A stretch of 44,239 nt of DNA from Thermoanaerobaculia bacterium (GCA_022826745.1 JAJDUI010000013.1:1-44239); one strand, 5' to 3'. Counted from the stretch's first letter, positions 1-13,836 are shown. Program-made: numbers and translations. The notes: generated from the letters alone by a model not told the origin.

Positions 1-49
1 GCACCTCATCGAGGGTCTGAAGGCGGCGTGTCTGGAGAGTCAGAATCAT
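1..49 (-). CDS. Transposase, N-terminal start only (truncated by window edge)
   Basis: Reading leftward from an ATG at 47-49, the 16 visible codons give MILTLQTRRLQTLDEV. This aligns without gaps to the first 16 residues of the complete transposase at 30396 (MIVSLQPHRLQSLDQI), with about 9 identities and the rest mostly conservative. A GGAGG sequence directly abuts the ATG, exactly as in the complete copy. In both copies the third codon (CTG here, GTG there) sits at a better Shine-Dalgarno distance and may be the real start. The gene is therefore a divergent relative of the same insertion-sequence family, running out of the window. The short overlap limits certainty. Confidence 0.7.
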   Translation of the reverse strand, partial: MILTLQTRRLQTLDEV

Positions 50-75
50 CCTCCCATCATCCCCGACACAGACCG

Positions 76-133
76 TCCACGCTCACTTCTCGTTGGATTC
101 ACGCCCCCCGTTCACGCTCACTTCTCGTTGGAC
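76..133. repeat. Doubled terminal motif of an insertion sequence
   Basis: The 20-base sequence CACGCTCACTTCTCGTTGGA occurs twice (78-97 and 113-132), 35 bp apart, just upstream of the truncated transposase. Read on the minus strand the motif is TCCA-n8-TGAGCGTGAA, which matches the ends of the complete IS (TGAGCCTGAA at 30334 and 30360; its complement at 31826). The left end of that IS also carries the motif twice, so a doubled terminal motif appears to be a property of this IS family. Confidence 0.65.
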
Positions 134-209
134 AGCACTCGAAGTCCCACTTCAGTCTGAAGTTATGGCATAATGGCCAACTCTCTTCATTCCCTGGAGA
201 CCCCTGATC

Positions 210-581
210 GTGGACCAGAAGACAGAACATCGGCCTGTACGCCTCGGCGGCTCCCTGAGCGGCCTCGAGCCTCGCGACCGGCGCTCCCGTCACATGACGA
301 AGGTCTTCAAGGCGCTGTCCGACTCGACCCGGCAGAACATACTCCGGCTGCTGGAAGACGAGCAGCGTTGCGTCGGCGACATCGTCGGCGAGTTCGATCT
401 CTCCCAGCCGACCATCTCGCGCCACCTGTCCGTGCTCAAGGAAGCCGACCTGGTGATCGACCAGAGGCGCGGCCAGAACGTGATCTACCGTTTGAACGAC
501 GAGGCGCTGTCCGAGTCGATGCGCAGCTTCTTCGGGCAGTTCCGAAGCTGTCAGGACTCGCTGCGCAAGCCCGGCCCCTGA
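210..581 (+). CDS. ArsR-type winged-helix transcriptional regulator
   Basis: A 123-residue protein whose core from about residue 29 (MTKVFKALSDSTRQNILRLL) is a typical ArsR/SmtB winged helix. The recognition helix is in LSQPTISRHLSVLKEADLV and the wing in RRGQNVIYRLN. Family members are dimeric repressors that release DNA on binding metal or another signal. No clear Cys-rich metal site is visible, so the signal is unknown. The chosen GTG at 210 has a GGAGA nine bases upstream; the alternative ATG at 294 would remove a 28-residue extension not usual in the family. It stands alone between the IS end and a tRNA gene, so its target cannot be inferred. Confidence 0.85.
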   Translation: MDQKTEHRPVRLGGSLSGLEPRDRRSRHMTKVFKALSDSTRQNILRLLEDEQRCVGDIVGEFDLSQPTISRHLSVLKEADLVIDQRRGQNVIYRLNDEALSESMRSFFGQFRSCQDSLRKPGP

Positions 582-637
582 GCGAACTTCGCTCGCACAG
601 GCCGGGCGTGGATTCCGGTAGGGTTCCGCGTCGATCT

Positions 638-714
638 GGCGGTGTAGCTCAGCCGGTTAGAGCAAGCGGCTCATATCCGCTGTGTCGGGGGTTCGAGTCC
701 CTCCACCGCCACCA
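638..714 (+). tRNA. tRNA-Met (anticodon CAU), CCA encoded
   Basis: The 77-base gene folds as a full cloverleaf. The acceptor stem GGCGGTG/CACCGCC closes it, the D arm contains TAGCTCAGCCGGTTAGAGC, the anticodon stem AGCGG/CCGCT encloses loop CTCATAT (anticodon CAT at 672-674), and the T arm contains GGTTCGAGTCC. The CCA end is encoded. A CAU tRNA can be elongator Met, initiator or the Ile2 species modified by TilS. The paired first base (G1-C72) argues against initiator. Elongator Met is most likely, but Ile2 cannot be excluded, and tilS is the next gene. Confidence 0.93.
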
Positions 715-747
715 CTTCACGCCTCCGTGGGCTGCTGAGGTTCGACG

Positions 748-1794
748 ATGACCATTCACCCGGTCGAGGCCGCGGTGGCGGGCTTCTTCTCCCGGCGCCC
801 GGAACTCGCCCGAACGGTCCGCGACGCTCCGCTGGCGGTCGCGTTCTCGGGCGGCCCCGACTCGACGGCGCTCCTGCGCGCCATGCGGGTCCGCGCGCCC
901 CGGTTCGGCTGGAGTCCCGTGGCCGTCCACGTCGACCACGGGCTGGACGACGGTTCCGCCCGGCGGGCCCGGACGGCGGCCCGGATCGCCGCGCGCCTCG
1001 GGGTTCCCTTCCAGGTCCACGTGGCCCGCTCCCTGCCGCCGGGCCGGAGCCTGGAGGAATGGGCCCGCGCGGAGCGCTACCGGCTGCTCGCCGCCGCCGC
1101 CCGCTCGCTTCGGGCGGCGGCGATCCTGACCGCTCACCATCGCCTCGACCAGGCCGAGACGGTTCTTCTCCGCATCCTCTTCGGCAGCGGCGCCGCCGGT
1201 CTCGGAGCGATGCGGCCGGTCTCGAACCGGCTCGGACTGCCGCTGCTCCGGCCGCTGCTGGACCTGGCGCCCGGCGGTCTGCGGGACTACGCGGGCCACG
1301 GCGGCATCGAGCCCGTCGACGATCCGACCAACCGCGCCTCCGGGCCGCGGCGCAACTTCGTCCGCCGCCGCCTGTTGCCCGTCCTCGCGGCGGAGGTCCC
1401 CGACATCGACGAGCGGCTCGTCCGGCTGGCCCGGGCCGCGCGGAGGGCCGAGCCCACGGTGCGCCGCCTGCTCGACGAGGCGTTGGCGCCGCGTCCCGGA
1501 GAGCAGTCCTGCGAGATCGAGGCCGAGGCCCTGGCGCGGCTGCCGGCGTCGCTGTGGCCGGCGGCGCTGGCCCGTTTGCACCGGCTTGCCGGCGCGGCCT
1601 ACCCGCCCACCCGGAACGCCCGGCGGGAGCTGGCGCGTCAGCTCGACCGGCGCAGGATGAGCGGTCGGTCGGTCGGCTGCGACTGCGGCGGCGGCTGGCG
1701 CTGGGAACAGAGTCGCGACCGGCTCAGGGTGCTTCGCCCAGGTCCCCGGGAGAATCAAGGGATTGGATCCCTTGAAGTCGGGGGGCTGGAGTGA
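748..1794 (+). CDS. tilS: tRNA(Ile)-lysidine synthase
   Basis: TilS uses ATP and lysine to turn C34 of the CAU-anticodon tRNA-Ile into lysidine, changing its charging and decoding from Met to Ile. The N-PP-loop signature is [14 protein letters not shown] (residues about 33-46), followed by [10 protein letters not shown] and the family motif [18 protein letters not shown] (about 127-144). The 348-residue length suits a TilS with a reduced C-terminal region. The ATG at 748 follows a GAGG about eight bases upstream. It begins 33 bp after a CAU tRNA gene and precedes ftsH, a neighbour order seen in many bacteria. Confidence 0.92.
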   Translation: MTIHPVEAAVAGFFSRRPELARTVRDAPLAVAFSGGPDSTALLRAMRVRAPRFGWSPVAVHVDHGLDDGSARRARTAARIAARLGVPFQVHVARSLPPGRSLEEWARAERYRLLAAAARSLRAAAILTAHHRLDQAETVLLRILFGSGAAGLGAMRPVSNRLGLPLLRPLLDLAPGGLRDYAGHGGIEPVDDPTNRASGPRRNFVRRRLLPVLAAEVPDIDERLVRLARAARRAEPTVRRLLDEALAPRPGEQSCEIEAEALARLPASLWPAALARLHRLAGAAYPPTRNARRELARQLDRRRMSGRSVGCDCGGGWRWEQSRDRLRVLRPGPRENQGIGSLEVGGLE

Positions 1795-1885
1795 CAACCT
1801 TCCGGGCACCCGCCCGTACAGTGGTCATGGAATCCCGCGGGCTTCGGGACCGTTGTCCCCCGCGGGTGTGGCCCCGCTCAGCAAG

Positions 1886-3889
<2,004 letters not shown>

Positions 3890-3940
3890 AGCCGCCAAAC
3901 CCGTCGCAGGCTCCGTGTTTGGCCCCAGCCCCCACCTCAC

Positions 3941-3992
3941 TAGCACCCTGCGCCGCAGCACTTGCTTCGCTGCGTTCTACGGCGCAGGCTCC
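3941..3992. repeat. Imperfect inverted repeat between ftsH and cdaA
   Basis: Arms TAGCACCCTGCGCCGCAG (3941-3958) and CTACGGCGCAGGCTCCTA (3975-3992) match at 15 of 18 positions around a 16-base loop. It could be a terminator-like hairpin after ftsH, but no T-tract follows. It is not a member of the type I/II palindromic family found elsewhere in the window. The rest of the 147-base gap shows nothing recognisable. Confidence 0.5.
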
Positions 3993-4036
3993 TAGCGCGG
4001 GAGTAGGCTCGGGCCGGAGGTCGTGATCGGAACGCG

Positions 4037-4819
4037 ATGGACTTGGCTCAGCCGCTCGGGCTTCTAGGCTGGAGGGATCTGGTCGACCTCCTGGTGGTCG
4101 GCCTCGTCGTCTACAACCTTCTGCTCCTCATCCGCGGCACCGGGGGCGTCCGCATCCTGGTCGGCATCCTGGTGCTGGCCGCGGCCGCGTGGATCGCGGC
4201 GCTGCTTCGCCTGGACACCCTGCGGGCCTCCCTGAACTACCTGTTGCCGGCACTGCCGATCGTCATCGTCGTCCTGTTCCAGAACCAGATCCGGCGAGCG
4301 CTGGCCCGCGTCGGCCGCAACCCCCTGCTGCGCCTGACGACCGACCAGACGGACGGGTCCGGGATCGAGGAGATCGTGGTCGCGGCGCAGGCCCTGTCGG
4401 TCCGGAAGCTGGGCGCGCTGATCGTGGTCGAGCGGATCGACGGCCTGCGGGACTACGCGGAGAACGGCATCGTCCTCGACGCGGCCGTTTCCCACGACCT
4501 GCTGCTGACGATCTTCGCCCGCGATACGCCGCTTCACGACGGCGCCGCGATCGTCCAGAAGGACCGCATCGCGGCCGCGGCCTGCTTTCTGCCACTGACC
4601 ACCAGCGCGGGCGTTTCCATCGAGCACGGCACCCGCCACCGCGCCGCGATCGGCATCACCGAGGAGACGGACGCCGTGGTGGTCGTCGTCTCGGAGGAGA
4701 CCGGCAGGATCTCGATCGCGCAGGAAGGTCGCCTGACCGGCGACCTCACCCTGCGCGAGTTGCGCAACCAGCTCTTCGAGCTGTTGCTGGCGCCCGGCAC
4801 GGCGAGGTCTTCGGGATGA
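4037..4819 (+). CDS. cdaA: Diadenylate cyclase CdaA
   Basis: Makes the second messenger c-di-AMP from two ATP at the inner membrane. Three N-terminal membrane helices (about residues 14-33, 38-57, 68-83) precede a DisA_N domain carrying the two catalytic signatures DGAAIV (about 168-173, in TPLHDGAAIVQ) and GTRHRAA (about 199-205). At 260 residues it has the standard CdaA length. The stop overlaps the start of cdaR by four bases (ATGA), so translation is probably coupled. The order cdaA-cdaR-glmM is the widely conserved c-di-AMP operon, linking the signal to cell-wall precursor supply. Confidence 0.96.
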   Translation: MDLAQPLGLLGWRDLVDLLVVGLVVYNLLLLIRGTGGVRILVGILVLAAAAWIAALLRLDTLRASLNYLLPALPIVIVVLFQNQIRRALARVGRNPLLRLTTDQTDGSGIEEIVVAAQALSVRKLGALIVVERIDGLRDYAENGIVLDAAVSHDLLLTIFARDTPLHDGAAIVQKDRIAAAACFLPLTTSAGVSIEHGTRHRAAIGITEETDAVVVVVSEETGRISIAQEGRLTGDLTLRELRNQLFELLLAPGTARSSG

Positions 4820-5541
4820 GCGAGAACGGCAATCGCTGGACGTTCCGGGCGCTCGCGGTCGTGATCGCGATCGGCATCTGGCTGCCCGCGTCGTTCTGCC
4901 CGCGCCTGCGCGAGATCACGACGCCGCCGATCGAGGCGAACGTGGCGGGGCGATTGACGATCCCCGATCACGAGCGCCTGACGGTGTTGAGCATCGAACC
5001 CGAAGGCGTTCAGGTCCGCATTCGCGGCAACGACGAGCTGATCGACTCCCTGGAACTCGATCAGGTCCGCGTCCAGGTGCCGCTGCCCGACGACGTGTTC
5101 GCCGCCGGTCCCTACAGCGGCCCGCGGGAAGTCGAGGTCGTACTCGCGGCCGAAGACGTCGTCTTGCCCGACGACCAGGTCCAGGTCGTGTCCGTGGCGC
5201 CGGATCGCCTCGTCCTGAGCGTCGACGAGGAGATCTCGGTCGCGGTGCCGGTGCAGGTCGTCTGGATCGGCGAGCCGATCGGCGGCATCAGCGTCGACGA
5301 TGAGAACGTGCGGATCGAGCCGGCGACGGTCACCGTGCAGGGGGCACGCTCCGAGATCAACAAGCTGGAGTTCGCGCTGGCCGGGCCCATCGACCTCACC
5401 GGCCGTGGCCTCGACTTCACGGCCAGGCAAGTACGCGTGCGGTTCGGCAGCGAACACGTCCGGGTCGAGTTCCCGACCATCGTCGACGTGTCCGTGCCGA
5501 TGATCTCGAGGCAGCCCCAGAGCTCCGGCGCGGGCAATTGA
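4816..5541 (+). CDS. cdaR: YbbR-domain protein, CdaA regulator CdaR
   Basis: A 241-residue protein with an N-terminal membrane helix (about residues 11-27, RALAVVIAIGIWLPASF). Beta-rich YbbR-like repeats follow (for example LTVLSIEPEGVQVRIRGN and VRIEPATVTVQGARSEINKL). In characterised systems the extracytoplasmic YbbR protein binds CdaA through the membrane and adjusts cyclase activity. The ATG overlaps the cdaA stop (ATGA) and the stop overlaps the TTG start of glmM (TTGA), so all three are tightly coupled. The family is recognised by position, topology and repeat pattern; sequence conservation is naturally weak. Confidence 0.88.
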   Translation: MSENGNRWTFRALAVVIAIGIWLPASFCPRLREITTPPIEANVAGRLTIPDHERLTVLSIEPEGVQVRIRGNDELIDSLELDQVRVQVPLPDDVFAAGPYSGPREVEVVLAAEDVVLPDDQVQVVSVAPDRLVLSVDEEISVAVPVQVVWIGEPIGGISVDDENVRIEPATVTVQGARSEINKLEFALAGPIDLTGRGLDFTARQVRVRFGSEHVRVEFPTIVDVSVPMISRQPQSSGAGN

Positions 5542-7025
5542 CCTCGAAGCTGTTCGGCACGGACGGCATGCGCGCCGTCTTCGGCAAGCCGCCGCTCGAT
5601 CAACCGACCGTCCAGGCCGTCGGCTACTGGTTCGCCAGACTCTGCGCGGCAGAGGTGCCCCTCTGGGTGCGCGGGTCTTCTGACCCGCTGCCGCCGGAGG
5701 CGGCCAGGAATCGCGCCGGCCGAAGGCCGGCTCCGCTGTTGATCCTCGGCGGCGACACTCGCGCCAGCCGCCCTGAAATCACCGCCTGGCTCGCCGCCGC
5801 CGTCCGCGCCGCCGACTGCGACGTCCGCTCGGCCGGCGTCGTGCCCACGCCGGCGGTGGCCTACCTCGTCACCGAACTCGGCGCCGCCGGGGGCATCGTC
5901 GTCTCGGCCAGCCACAACCCGTCCACCGACAACGGCGTCAAGCTGATCGGCGCGGACGGCTTCAAGGTCGATCCCGAAGTCGAGCAGGCGATCGAAGACC
6001 GGGTCGCCGAGGGTGGCGGAGAATTTGGTCGGCCTTCGGCCGGCGCTTTCTGGCCGCCTTCGGCGCGCTTTCTCTGCGGGTCAGAAGACCCGCGGCAACA
6101 GACCCGCGCACCCAGAGGAGTCGAGGACGAGCCCGCGCTTGCCGACCGCTACCTCGACCATCTCGCCGCCTCGCTGCCGGGCGGGCAACCCCTGGCCGGC
6201 CTGCGGATCGCCGTCGACGCCGCGAATGGCGCCGGCGCTCCGTACGCCGCGCGGCTCTTCGCCGGCCTGGGCGCCGACTGCGCCGTCACCTGCGACCAGC
6301 CGGACGGCCGGAACATCAACCTCGACTGCGGCTCGACCTGCACGGGGCGCATCGCGGCCTTCACCCGCGCCACGGGCAGCGACCTCGGCGTCGCCCTCGA
6401 CGGCGACGCCGACCGCGCCCTGCTCTGCGATCACCGGGGGCGCATCTGCGACGGCGACATCCTGCTCTACGTCTGGGCCACCCACCTCGCGGCCCGCGGC
6501 GAACTCCCCGGCCGCCGCATCGTCGCCACGACGATGTCGAACATGGGCCTGGAGAAGGCGCTCGAAGCCGCCGGCGTCGGCGTGGTTCGCTGCGGCGTCG
6601 GCGACCGCGAGGTGGTCGAGGCCATGCGGCGGGAAGGCGTCCGCCTCGGCGGCGAACAGTCCGGCCACCTGGTCGACCTGGAACTCGGCACCACCGGCGA
6701 CGGCCTGCTCACCGCGGCCGCCGTCGCGAGCATCGTCGCCGCGTCCGGCCGCCCGCTCGCCGACCTGGCCGCCGGTTTCCGGCGCTTTCCGCAGATCCTG
6801 CGCAACGTGAAGGTGCGCGAGAAGCAGCCGCTCGAGAGCATCCCCGGCCTCAGCGAAGCCGTCGCGTCCGTCGAACGCGAACTCGGAACCTCGGGCCGCG
6901 TCCTGCTCCGCTACAGCGGCACCGAAGCCCTCGCCCGAGTGATGATCGAAGGCCCCGATCAGAACCGCATCGAAGAACTCTGCGGCCGCATCGCCACCGT
7001 CCTGGAAGCCGAACTCGGCTGCTAG
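5538..7025 (+). CDS. glmM: Phosphoglucosamine mutase with two repeat-derived inserts
   Basis: Interconverts glucosamine-6- and glucosamine-1-phosphate for UDP-GlcNAc synthesis. Family landmarks are the N-terminal FGTDGMR (6-12), the phosphoserine loop SASHNP with the active Ser at residue 125, the metal loop DGDADR, the sugar loop GGEQSGH and the phosphate loop RYSGTE. At 495 residues it is about 50 longer than E. coli GlmM (445). The excess lies in two segments encoded by palindromic elements: about residues 42-66 (starting WVRGSSDPLPPEAA), before the strand leading to GGDTR, and about 164-193 (GRPSAGAFWPPSA...EDPRQQTRAP), after VAEGGGEF. Both keep the frame and leave every catalytic motif intact, so the enzyme is probably functional. 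Start is TTG, overlapping the cdaR stop. Confidence 0.95.
   Translation: MTSKLFGTDGMRAVFGKPPLDQPTVQAVGYWFARLCAAEVPLWVRGSSDPLPPEAARNRAGRRPAPLLILGGDTRASRPEITAWLAAAVRAADCDVRSAGVVPTPAVAYLVTELGAAGGIVVSASHNPSTDNGVKLIGADGFKVDPEVEQAIEDRVAEGGGEFGRPSAGAFWPPSARFLCGSEDPRQQTRAPRGVEDEPALADRYLDHLAASLPGGQPLAGLRIAVDAANGAGAPYAARLFAGLGADCAVTCDQPDGRNINLDCGSTCTGRIAAFTRATGSDLGVALDGDADRALLCDHRGRICDGDILLYVWATHLAARGELPGRRIVATTMSNMGLEKALEAAGVGVVRCGVGDREVVEAMRREGVRLGGEQSGHLVDLELGTTGDGLLTAAAVASIVAASGRPLADLAAGFRRFPQILRNVKVREKQPLESIPGLSEAVASVERELGTSGRVLLRYSGTEALARVMIEGPDQNRIEELCGRIATVLEAELGC
5663..5731. repeat. Palindromic element, type I left arm, inside glmM
   Basis: Type I left arm with hairpin GCGGGTC-TTCT-GACCCGC, then the internal hairpins GCCGCC-GGA-GGCGGC and GCCGGC-CGAAG-GCCGGC. 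No right arm follows. It is translated in the frame that reads WVRGSSDPLPPEAA. Confidence 0.9.
6027..6115. repeat. Palindromic element, type I right arm with extended end, inside glmM
   Basis: Internal hairpin GGCCTTCGGCC, then GCGGGTC-AGAA-GACCCGC followed by a second GACCCGCGCACCCAG end. The terminal 40 bases are the exact reverse complement of the left end of the element at 7026. Translated in frame as ...CGSEDPRQQTRAPRG. Confidence 0.9.
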
Positions 7026-7185
7026 CTGGGTGCGCGGGTCTGTTGCCGCGGGTCTTCTGACCCGCGGAGAACGCGCGCCGGAGGCGGCTTCAAAGTCGTC
7101 GCCGGCTTCGCCGGCGGCAATACTCTCCGGTCTCCGCCGCTTCGCGGCTCCGCCCGGGGGCGGGTCAGAAGACCCGCGCACCCAG
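7026..7185. repeat. Complete type I palindromic element after glmM
   Basis: A 160-bp element starting one base after the glmM stop codon. It has an extended left end (two nested GGGTC units separated by TGTTGCCGC), internal hairpins (GCCGGCTTCGCCGGC and a CGCTTCGCGG unit) and a standard right arm ending CGCGCACCCAG. It fills nearly the whole glmM-pdxJ gap. Confidence 0.9.
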
Positions 7186-7209
7186 CGGAGGTCGATCTAG
7201 GATCAAGCA

Positions 7210-7932
7210 ATGACGACAGCACTCTCCGTCAACGTCGACCACGTCGCAACCCTGCGACAGGCCCGGCTCGCCGGCTACCCGAGCCCGCTGGAAGCGGCGC
7301 GCCTCGCCGAGGAAGCCGGCGCCTTCGGCATCACCGTGCACCTGCGCCAGGACCGGCGCCACATTCAGGACCGGGACGTCGTCGACCTCCGGGAGGCGGT
7401 CACGGGCCGGCTCAACCTCGAGATCGCGGCCGAGGAGCCGATGCTCCAGTTCGCGGAGCGGGTGAAGCCCGATCAGGTGACGCTGGTTCCCGAACGGCCC
7501 GACGAGGTGACCACCGAAGGCGGCCTCGACCTGATCGCTCGGGGCGACCAGGTGCGCCGCGCCGCCAGCCGTCTGGTCGAGGCCGGCATCCGCGTCGCCG
7601 TCTTCGTCGACCCCGACCTCGAACAGCTCGCGGCGCTGGCCGACCAGGACGACGTCACCGGCTTCGAACTGAACACCGACGCCTACACCCGCGTCTCTGG
7701 CGCCGAAGCCGACGCCCAGTTCACGAAGATCGAGGCGGCGGCCGAACGCGGCCTCGCGGCGGGGCGGGAGGCGTACGCCGGGCACGGCCTCACGGTCGCC
7801 AACGTCGGCCGCGTGGCCGCGCTCGCCGGCGTCAGCGAACTGAACATCGGCCACTCGATCGTGTCCCGGGCAGTGCTCATCGGCATGCCCGCCGCCGTCG
7901 CGGAGATGCTCGAAGCAATGCAGGCTGGCTGA
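7210..7932 (+). CDS. pdxJ: Pyridoxine 5'-phosphate synthase
   Basis: Condenses 1-deoxy-xylulose 5-phosphate with 3-amino-2-oxopropyl phosphate, the last ring-forming step of DXP-dependent vitamin B6 synthesis. The 240-residue TIM-barrel protein shows the family N-terminus LSVNVDHVATLRQAR, with HLRQDRRHIQDRDV (residues about 38-51), LNLEIAAEEPM and the C-terminal ELNIGHSIVSRAVLIG phosphate-binding region. The ATG at 7210 has AGGA seven bases upstream. pdxJ directly after glmM is a common order. Here the two are separated by one palindromic element and another follows four bases after the stop. Confidence 0.97.
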   Translation: MTTALSVNVDHVATLRQARLAGYPSPLEAARLAEEAGAFGITVHLRQDRRHIQDRDVVDLREAVTGRLNLEIAAEEPMLQFAERVKPDQVTLVPERPDEVTTEGGLDLIARGDQVRRAASRLVEAGIRVAVFVDPDLEQLAALADQDDVTGFELNTDAYTRVSGAEADAQFTKIEAAAERGLAAGREAYAGHGLTVANVGRVAALAGVSELNIGHSIVSRAVLIGMPAAVAEMLEAMQAG

Positions 7933-7935
7933 CCA

Positions 7936-8062
7936 CTGGGTGCGCGGGTCTTCTGACCCGCTGCCGCCGCAGGCGGCTTCCAGTATCGTCGCCGGCCTCC
8001 GGCCGGCGGCTGCTTCCTTCCGGGCTCCGCCCGGAGGCGGGTCAGAAGACCCGCGCACCCAG
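7936..8062. repeat. Complete type I palindromic element between pdxJ and the response regulator
   Basis: A 127-bp element with perfect 26-bp inverted terminal arms, each a hairpin with loop TTCT/AGAA. Inside are GCCGCC-GCA-GGCGGC, GCCGGCCTCCGGCCGGC and GGGCTCCGCCC. It lies between convergent genes (pdxJ plus, regulator minus) and could act as a transcription barrier for both. Confidence 0.93.
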
Positions 8063-8076
8063 TCGGCTCCACATCG

Positions 8077-9462
<1,386 letters not shown>

Positions 9463-9471
9463 GGCGCGATC

Positions 9472-11807
<2,336 letters not shown>

Positions 11808-11886
11808 AGCCACTGCCCGGCGTGCAGCCGTTCCCTACTGTCGCCGGGGGCACTTCAATCGCGACCGCAAAGTATGCTGCACCGGC

Positions 11887-13779
11887 ATGGAGCTGGTCGC
11901 GTTCTTTCTTCGCTACGCCCGCCGCTATGTGCACTGGGGGCTGCTCGCTCTGGCCGCCATCGCCCTGTTCAGCCTCGCGACGGTGGCCTTTGTCGGGCTG
12001 CTCAGCCCGATGTTCCAGGAAACGCTGGGCGCTTCCGAGGACGAGGTGCAGGATGCACTTGGCCGGGGAGGCGGTCCCGAGGCTGGGGGCGAGGGACCCG
12101 TTGCGCGGCTGGTGGCCTACGTCGAGAGCCGCACCGAGCACTGGAGAGCCGAGGCTGCGGGACTCTACGACGACCTGAAGCAGCAGGTGGGTGTCGAAGG
12201 CCGCCGCGAGGTCTTCTTCGCACCGGTCCTGCTGGTGCTCGTTCTTCTCCTGCGCAGCCTGATGGCGTTCGTCTCGGGATACTCCCTTCAACGGGCCGGG
12301 CTGGGGTTGACTACCGACATCCGCAACGACCTCTACCGGCACATCATCCACCAGTCGAGCCGCTTCCATCAACAGCACACCTCGGGCGAGCTCTACAGCC
12401 GGGTGGTCAGCGACGTCGCGAAGCTCCAGAACGCGGTCGCGGCGAGGCTCTTCGACATCTTCATGTCGGGAGCGCTGCTGGTGGTCTACACGCTGTACCT
12501 GCTGACGATCCACTTCACGATGGCCCTCGTCTCGCTCGTCGCCGTGCCCGTCTTCGCGTTCCTGCTGGCGCGCTTCGGCAAGGGCATGCGCAAGGTCACC
12601 TACCGGAGCCAGGAGCGGATGGCCGACCTCTCCGGGCTCCTGACCGAAGGCATCCGCGGCAACCGGGTCGTCAAGGCCTTCGGGATGGAGGAGTTCGAGT
12701 GCCGGCGCTTCGAGCGGGCCACCCGCGGCCACTTGCTCGCCAACCTCCGCGCCCAGTTCCTCTCTACCGTTTCGAGCCCCGTCATCGAGGCGCTAGCGGC
12801 AATCGGAGGGGCGGCTCTGGTCATCTGGGCGGGTCTCATGATCCTGGATGGCGGACTCACCTTTACCCGCTTCTTCCAGTTCCTGATCGTGCTTTTCCTT
12901 ATGTATGACCCGATCAGGAAGCTGAATAAGGTCAACCTGGTGATTCAGGAAGCCATCGCCTGCGGCAAGCGCGTTCACAACGTCATGCAGATCAAGAGCG
13001 ACATCGTCGACAACCCCACCGCGCCGCCGATCTCCGGCCTCGACCAGGGCATCCGCTTCGAGGACGTCTCCTTCGACTACGAGAACACCGGCCACGGCAA
13101 GGGCGTGCTCTCCGGCATCCGTCTCGAACTCCATCGCGGCGAGGTCGTGGCCCTCGTCGGCGCCTCGGGCGCCGGCAAGTCGACGCTGGTCAACCTCCTG
13201 CCGCGCTTCTTCGACCCGGTCTCCGGCCAGGTCCAGATCGACGGCACGGACATCCGCGCCCTGCCGCTTGCGAACCTGCGCTCCCTGATCGGCATCGTCA
13301 CCCAGGAGACGGTGCTGTTCAACGACTCGGTGAGGAACAACATTGCCTACGGCCGCGACGACCTGCCGATCGAGGAGGTGTGGATGGCGGCGGCCGCCGC
13401 CTACGCCGACGACTTCATCATGGCGATGCCCGAGGGCTACGACACGGTGATCGGCGAGGGCGGCCAGAACCTCTCCGGCGGCCAGCGCCAGCGGCTCGCG
13501 ATCGCCCGGGCGCTGCTCAAGAACGCTCCCATCCTGATCCTCGACGAGGCGACCTCCCACCTCGACACGGAGTCCGAGGTCGTCGTGCAGCGGGCGATCT
13601 ACAACCTGATGGAGGGCCGCACCGCCCTGGTCATCGCCCACCGCCTGTCGACGGTCGTGCGCGCCGACCGGATCGTCGTCCTGGACCGCGGCTCGATCGT
13701 CGAGGAAGGAACCCACGAGCAACTGCTGGAACTGGGCGGCGCCTACAAGCGCCTCTACGATCTCCAGTTCCATGGCTGA
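11887..13779 (+). CDS. msbA: MsbA-like ABC exporter (permease-ATPase fusion)
   Basis: A 630-residue half-transporter. The membrane domain has about six helices, the first near residues 15-38 and others around 110-130, 190-215 and 295-330. The ATPase domain has Walker A GASGAGKST (about 424-432), Q-loop VTQETVLF, signature LSGGQRQR (about 529-536), Walker B ILILDEATSHLD and switch His in VIAHRLS. Members export lipids, peptides or drugs. The adjacent DUF374 acyltransferase, a frequent partner in lipid A gene clusters, favours flipping of core-lipid A across the inner membrane. The start (MELVAFFLRYARRYVHW) is the first codon giving an exporter-like N-terminus. Substrate is inferred, not seen. 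Confidence 0.85.
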   Translation: MELVAFFLRYARRYVHWGLLALAAIALFSLATVAFVGLLSPMFQETLGASEDEVQDALGRGGGPEAGGEGPVARLVAYVESRTEHWRAEAAGLYDDLKQQVGVEGRREVFFAPVLLVLVLLLRSLMAFVSGYSLQRAGLGLTTDIRNDLYRHIIHQSSRFHQQHTSGELYSRVVSDVAKLQNAVAARLFDIFMSGALLVVYTLYLLTIHFTMALVSLVAVPVFAFLLARFGKGMRKVTYRSQERMADLSGLLTEGIRGNRVVKAFGMEEFECRRFERATRGHLLANLRAQFLSTVSSPVIEALAAIGGAALVIWAGLMILDGGLTFTRFFQFLIVLFLMYDPIRKLNKVNLVIQEAIACGKRVHNVMQIKSDIVDNPTAPPISGLDQGIRFEDVSFDYENTGHGKGVLSGIRLELHRGEVVALVGASGAGKSTLVNLLPRFFDPVSGQVQIDGTDIRALPLANLRSLIGIVTQETVLFNDSVRNNIAYGRDDLPIEEVWMAAAAAYADDFIMAMPEGYDTVIGEGGQNLSGGQRQRLAIARALLKNAPILILDEATSHLDTESEVVVQRAIYNLMEGRTALVIAHRLSTVVRADRIVVLDRGSIVEEGTHEQLLELGGAYKRLYDLQFHG

Positions 13780-13784
13780 TCCGG

Positions 13785-13814
13785 GCGTCGGTGCGCCGGC
13801 CTTCTGGCCGGCAT
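13785..13814. repeat. Solo type II hairpin arm
   Basis: GCGTCGGTGCGCCGGCC then TTCTGGCCGGCATC: a single type II arm (stem GCCGGCC/GGCCGGC, loop TTCT). It sits in the 57-base gap between the exporter and the acyltransferase gene. Confidence 0.88.
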
Positions 13815-13836
13815 CTGCCGCCCGGCCGTACCGCCC

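Noticed and set aside
7936..8062. Elements interpreted only as Rho-independent terminators
   Set aside because: No T-tract follows the hairpins, and many copies lie inside genes; terminator-like activity may be secondary.
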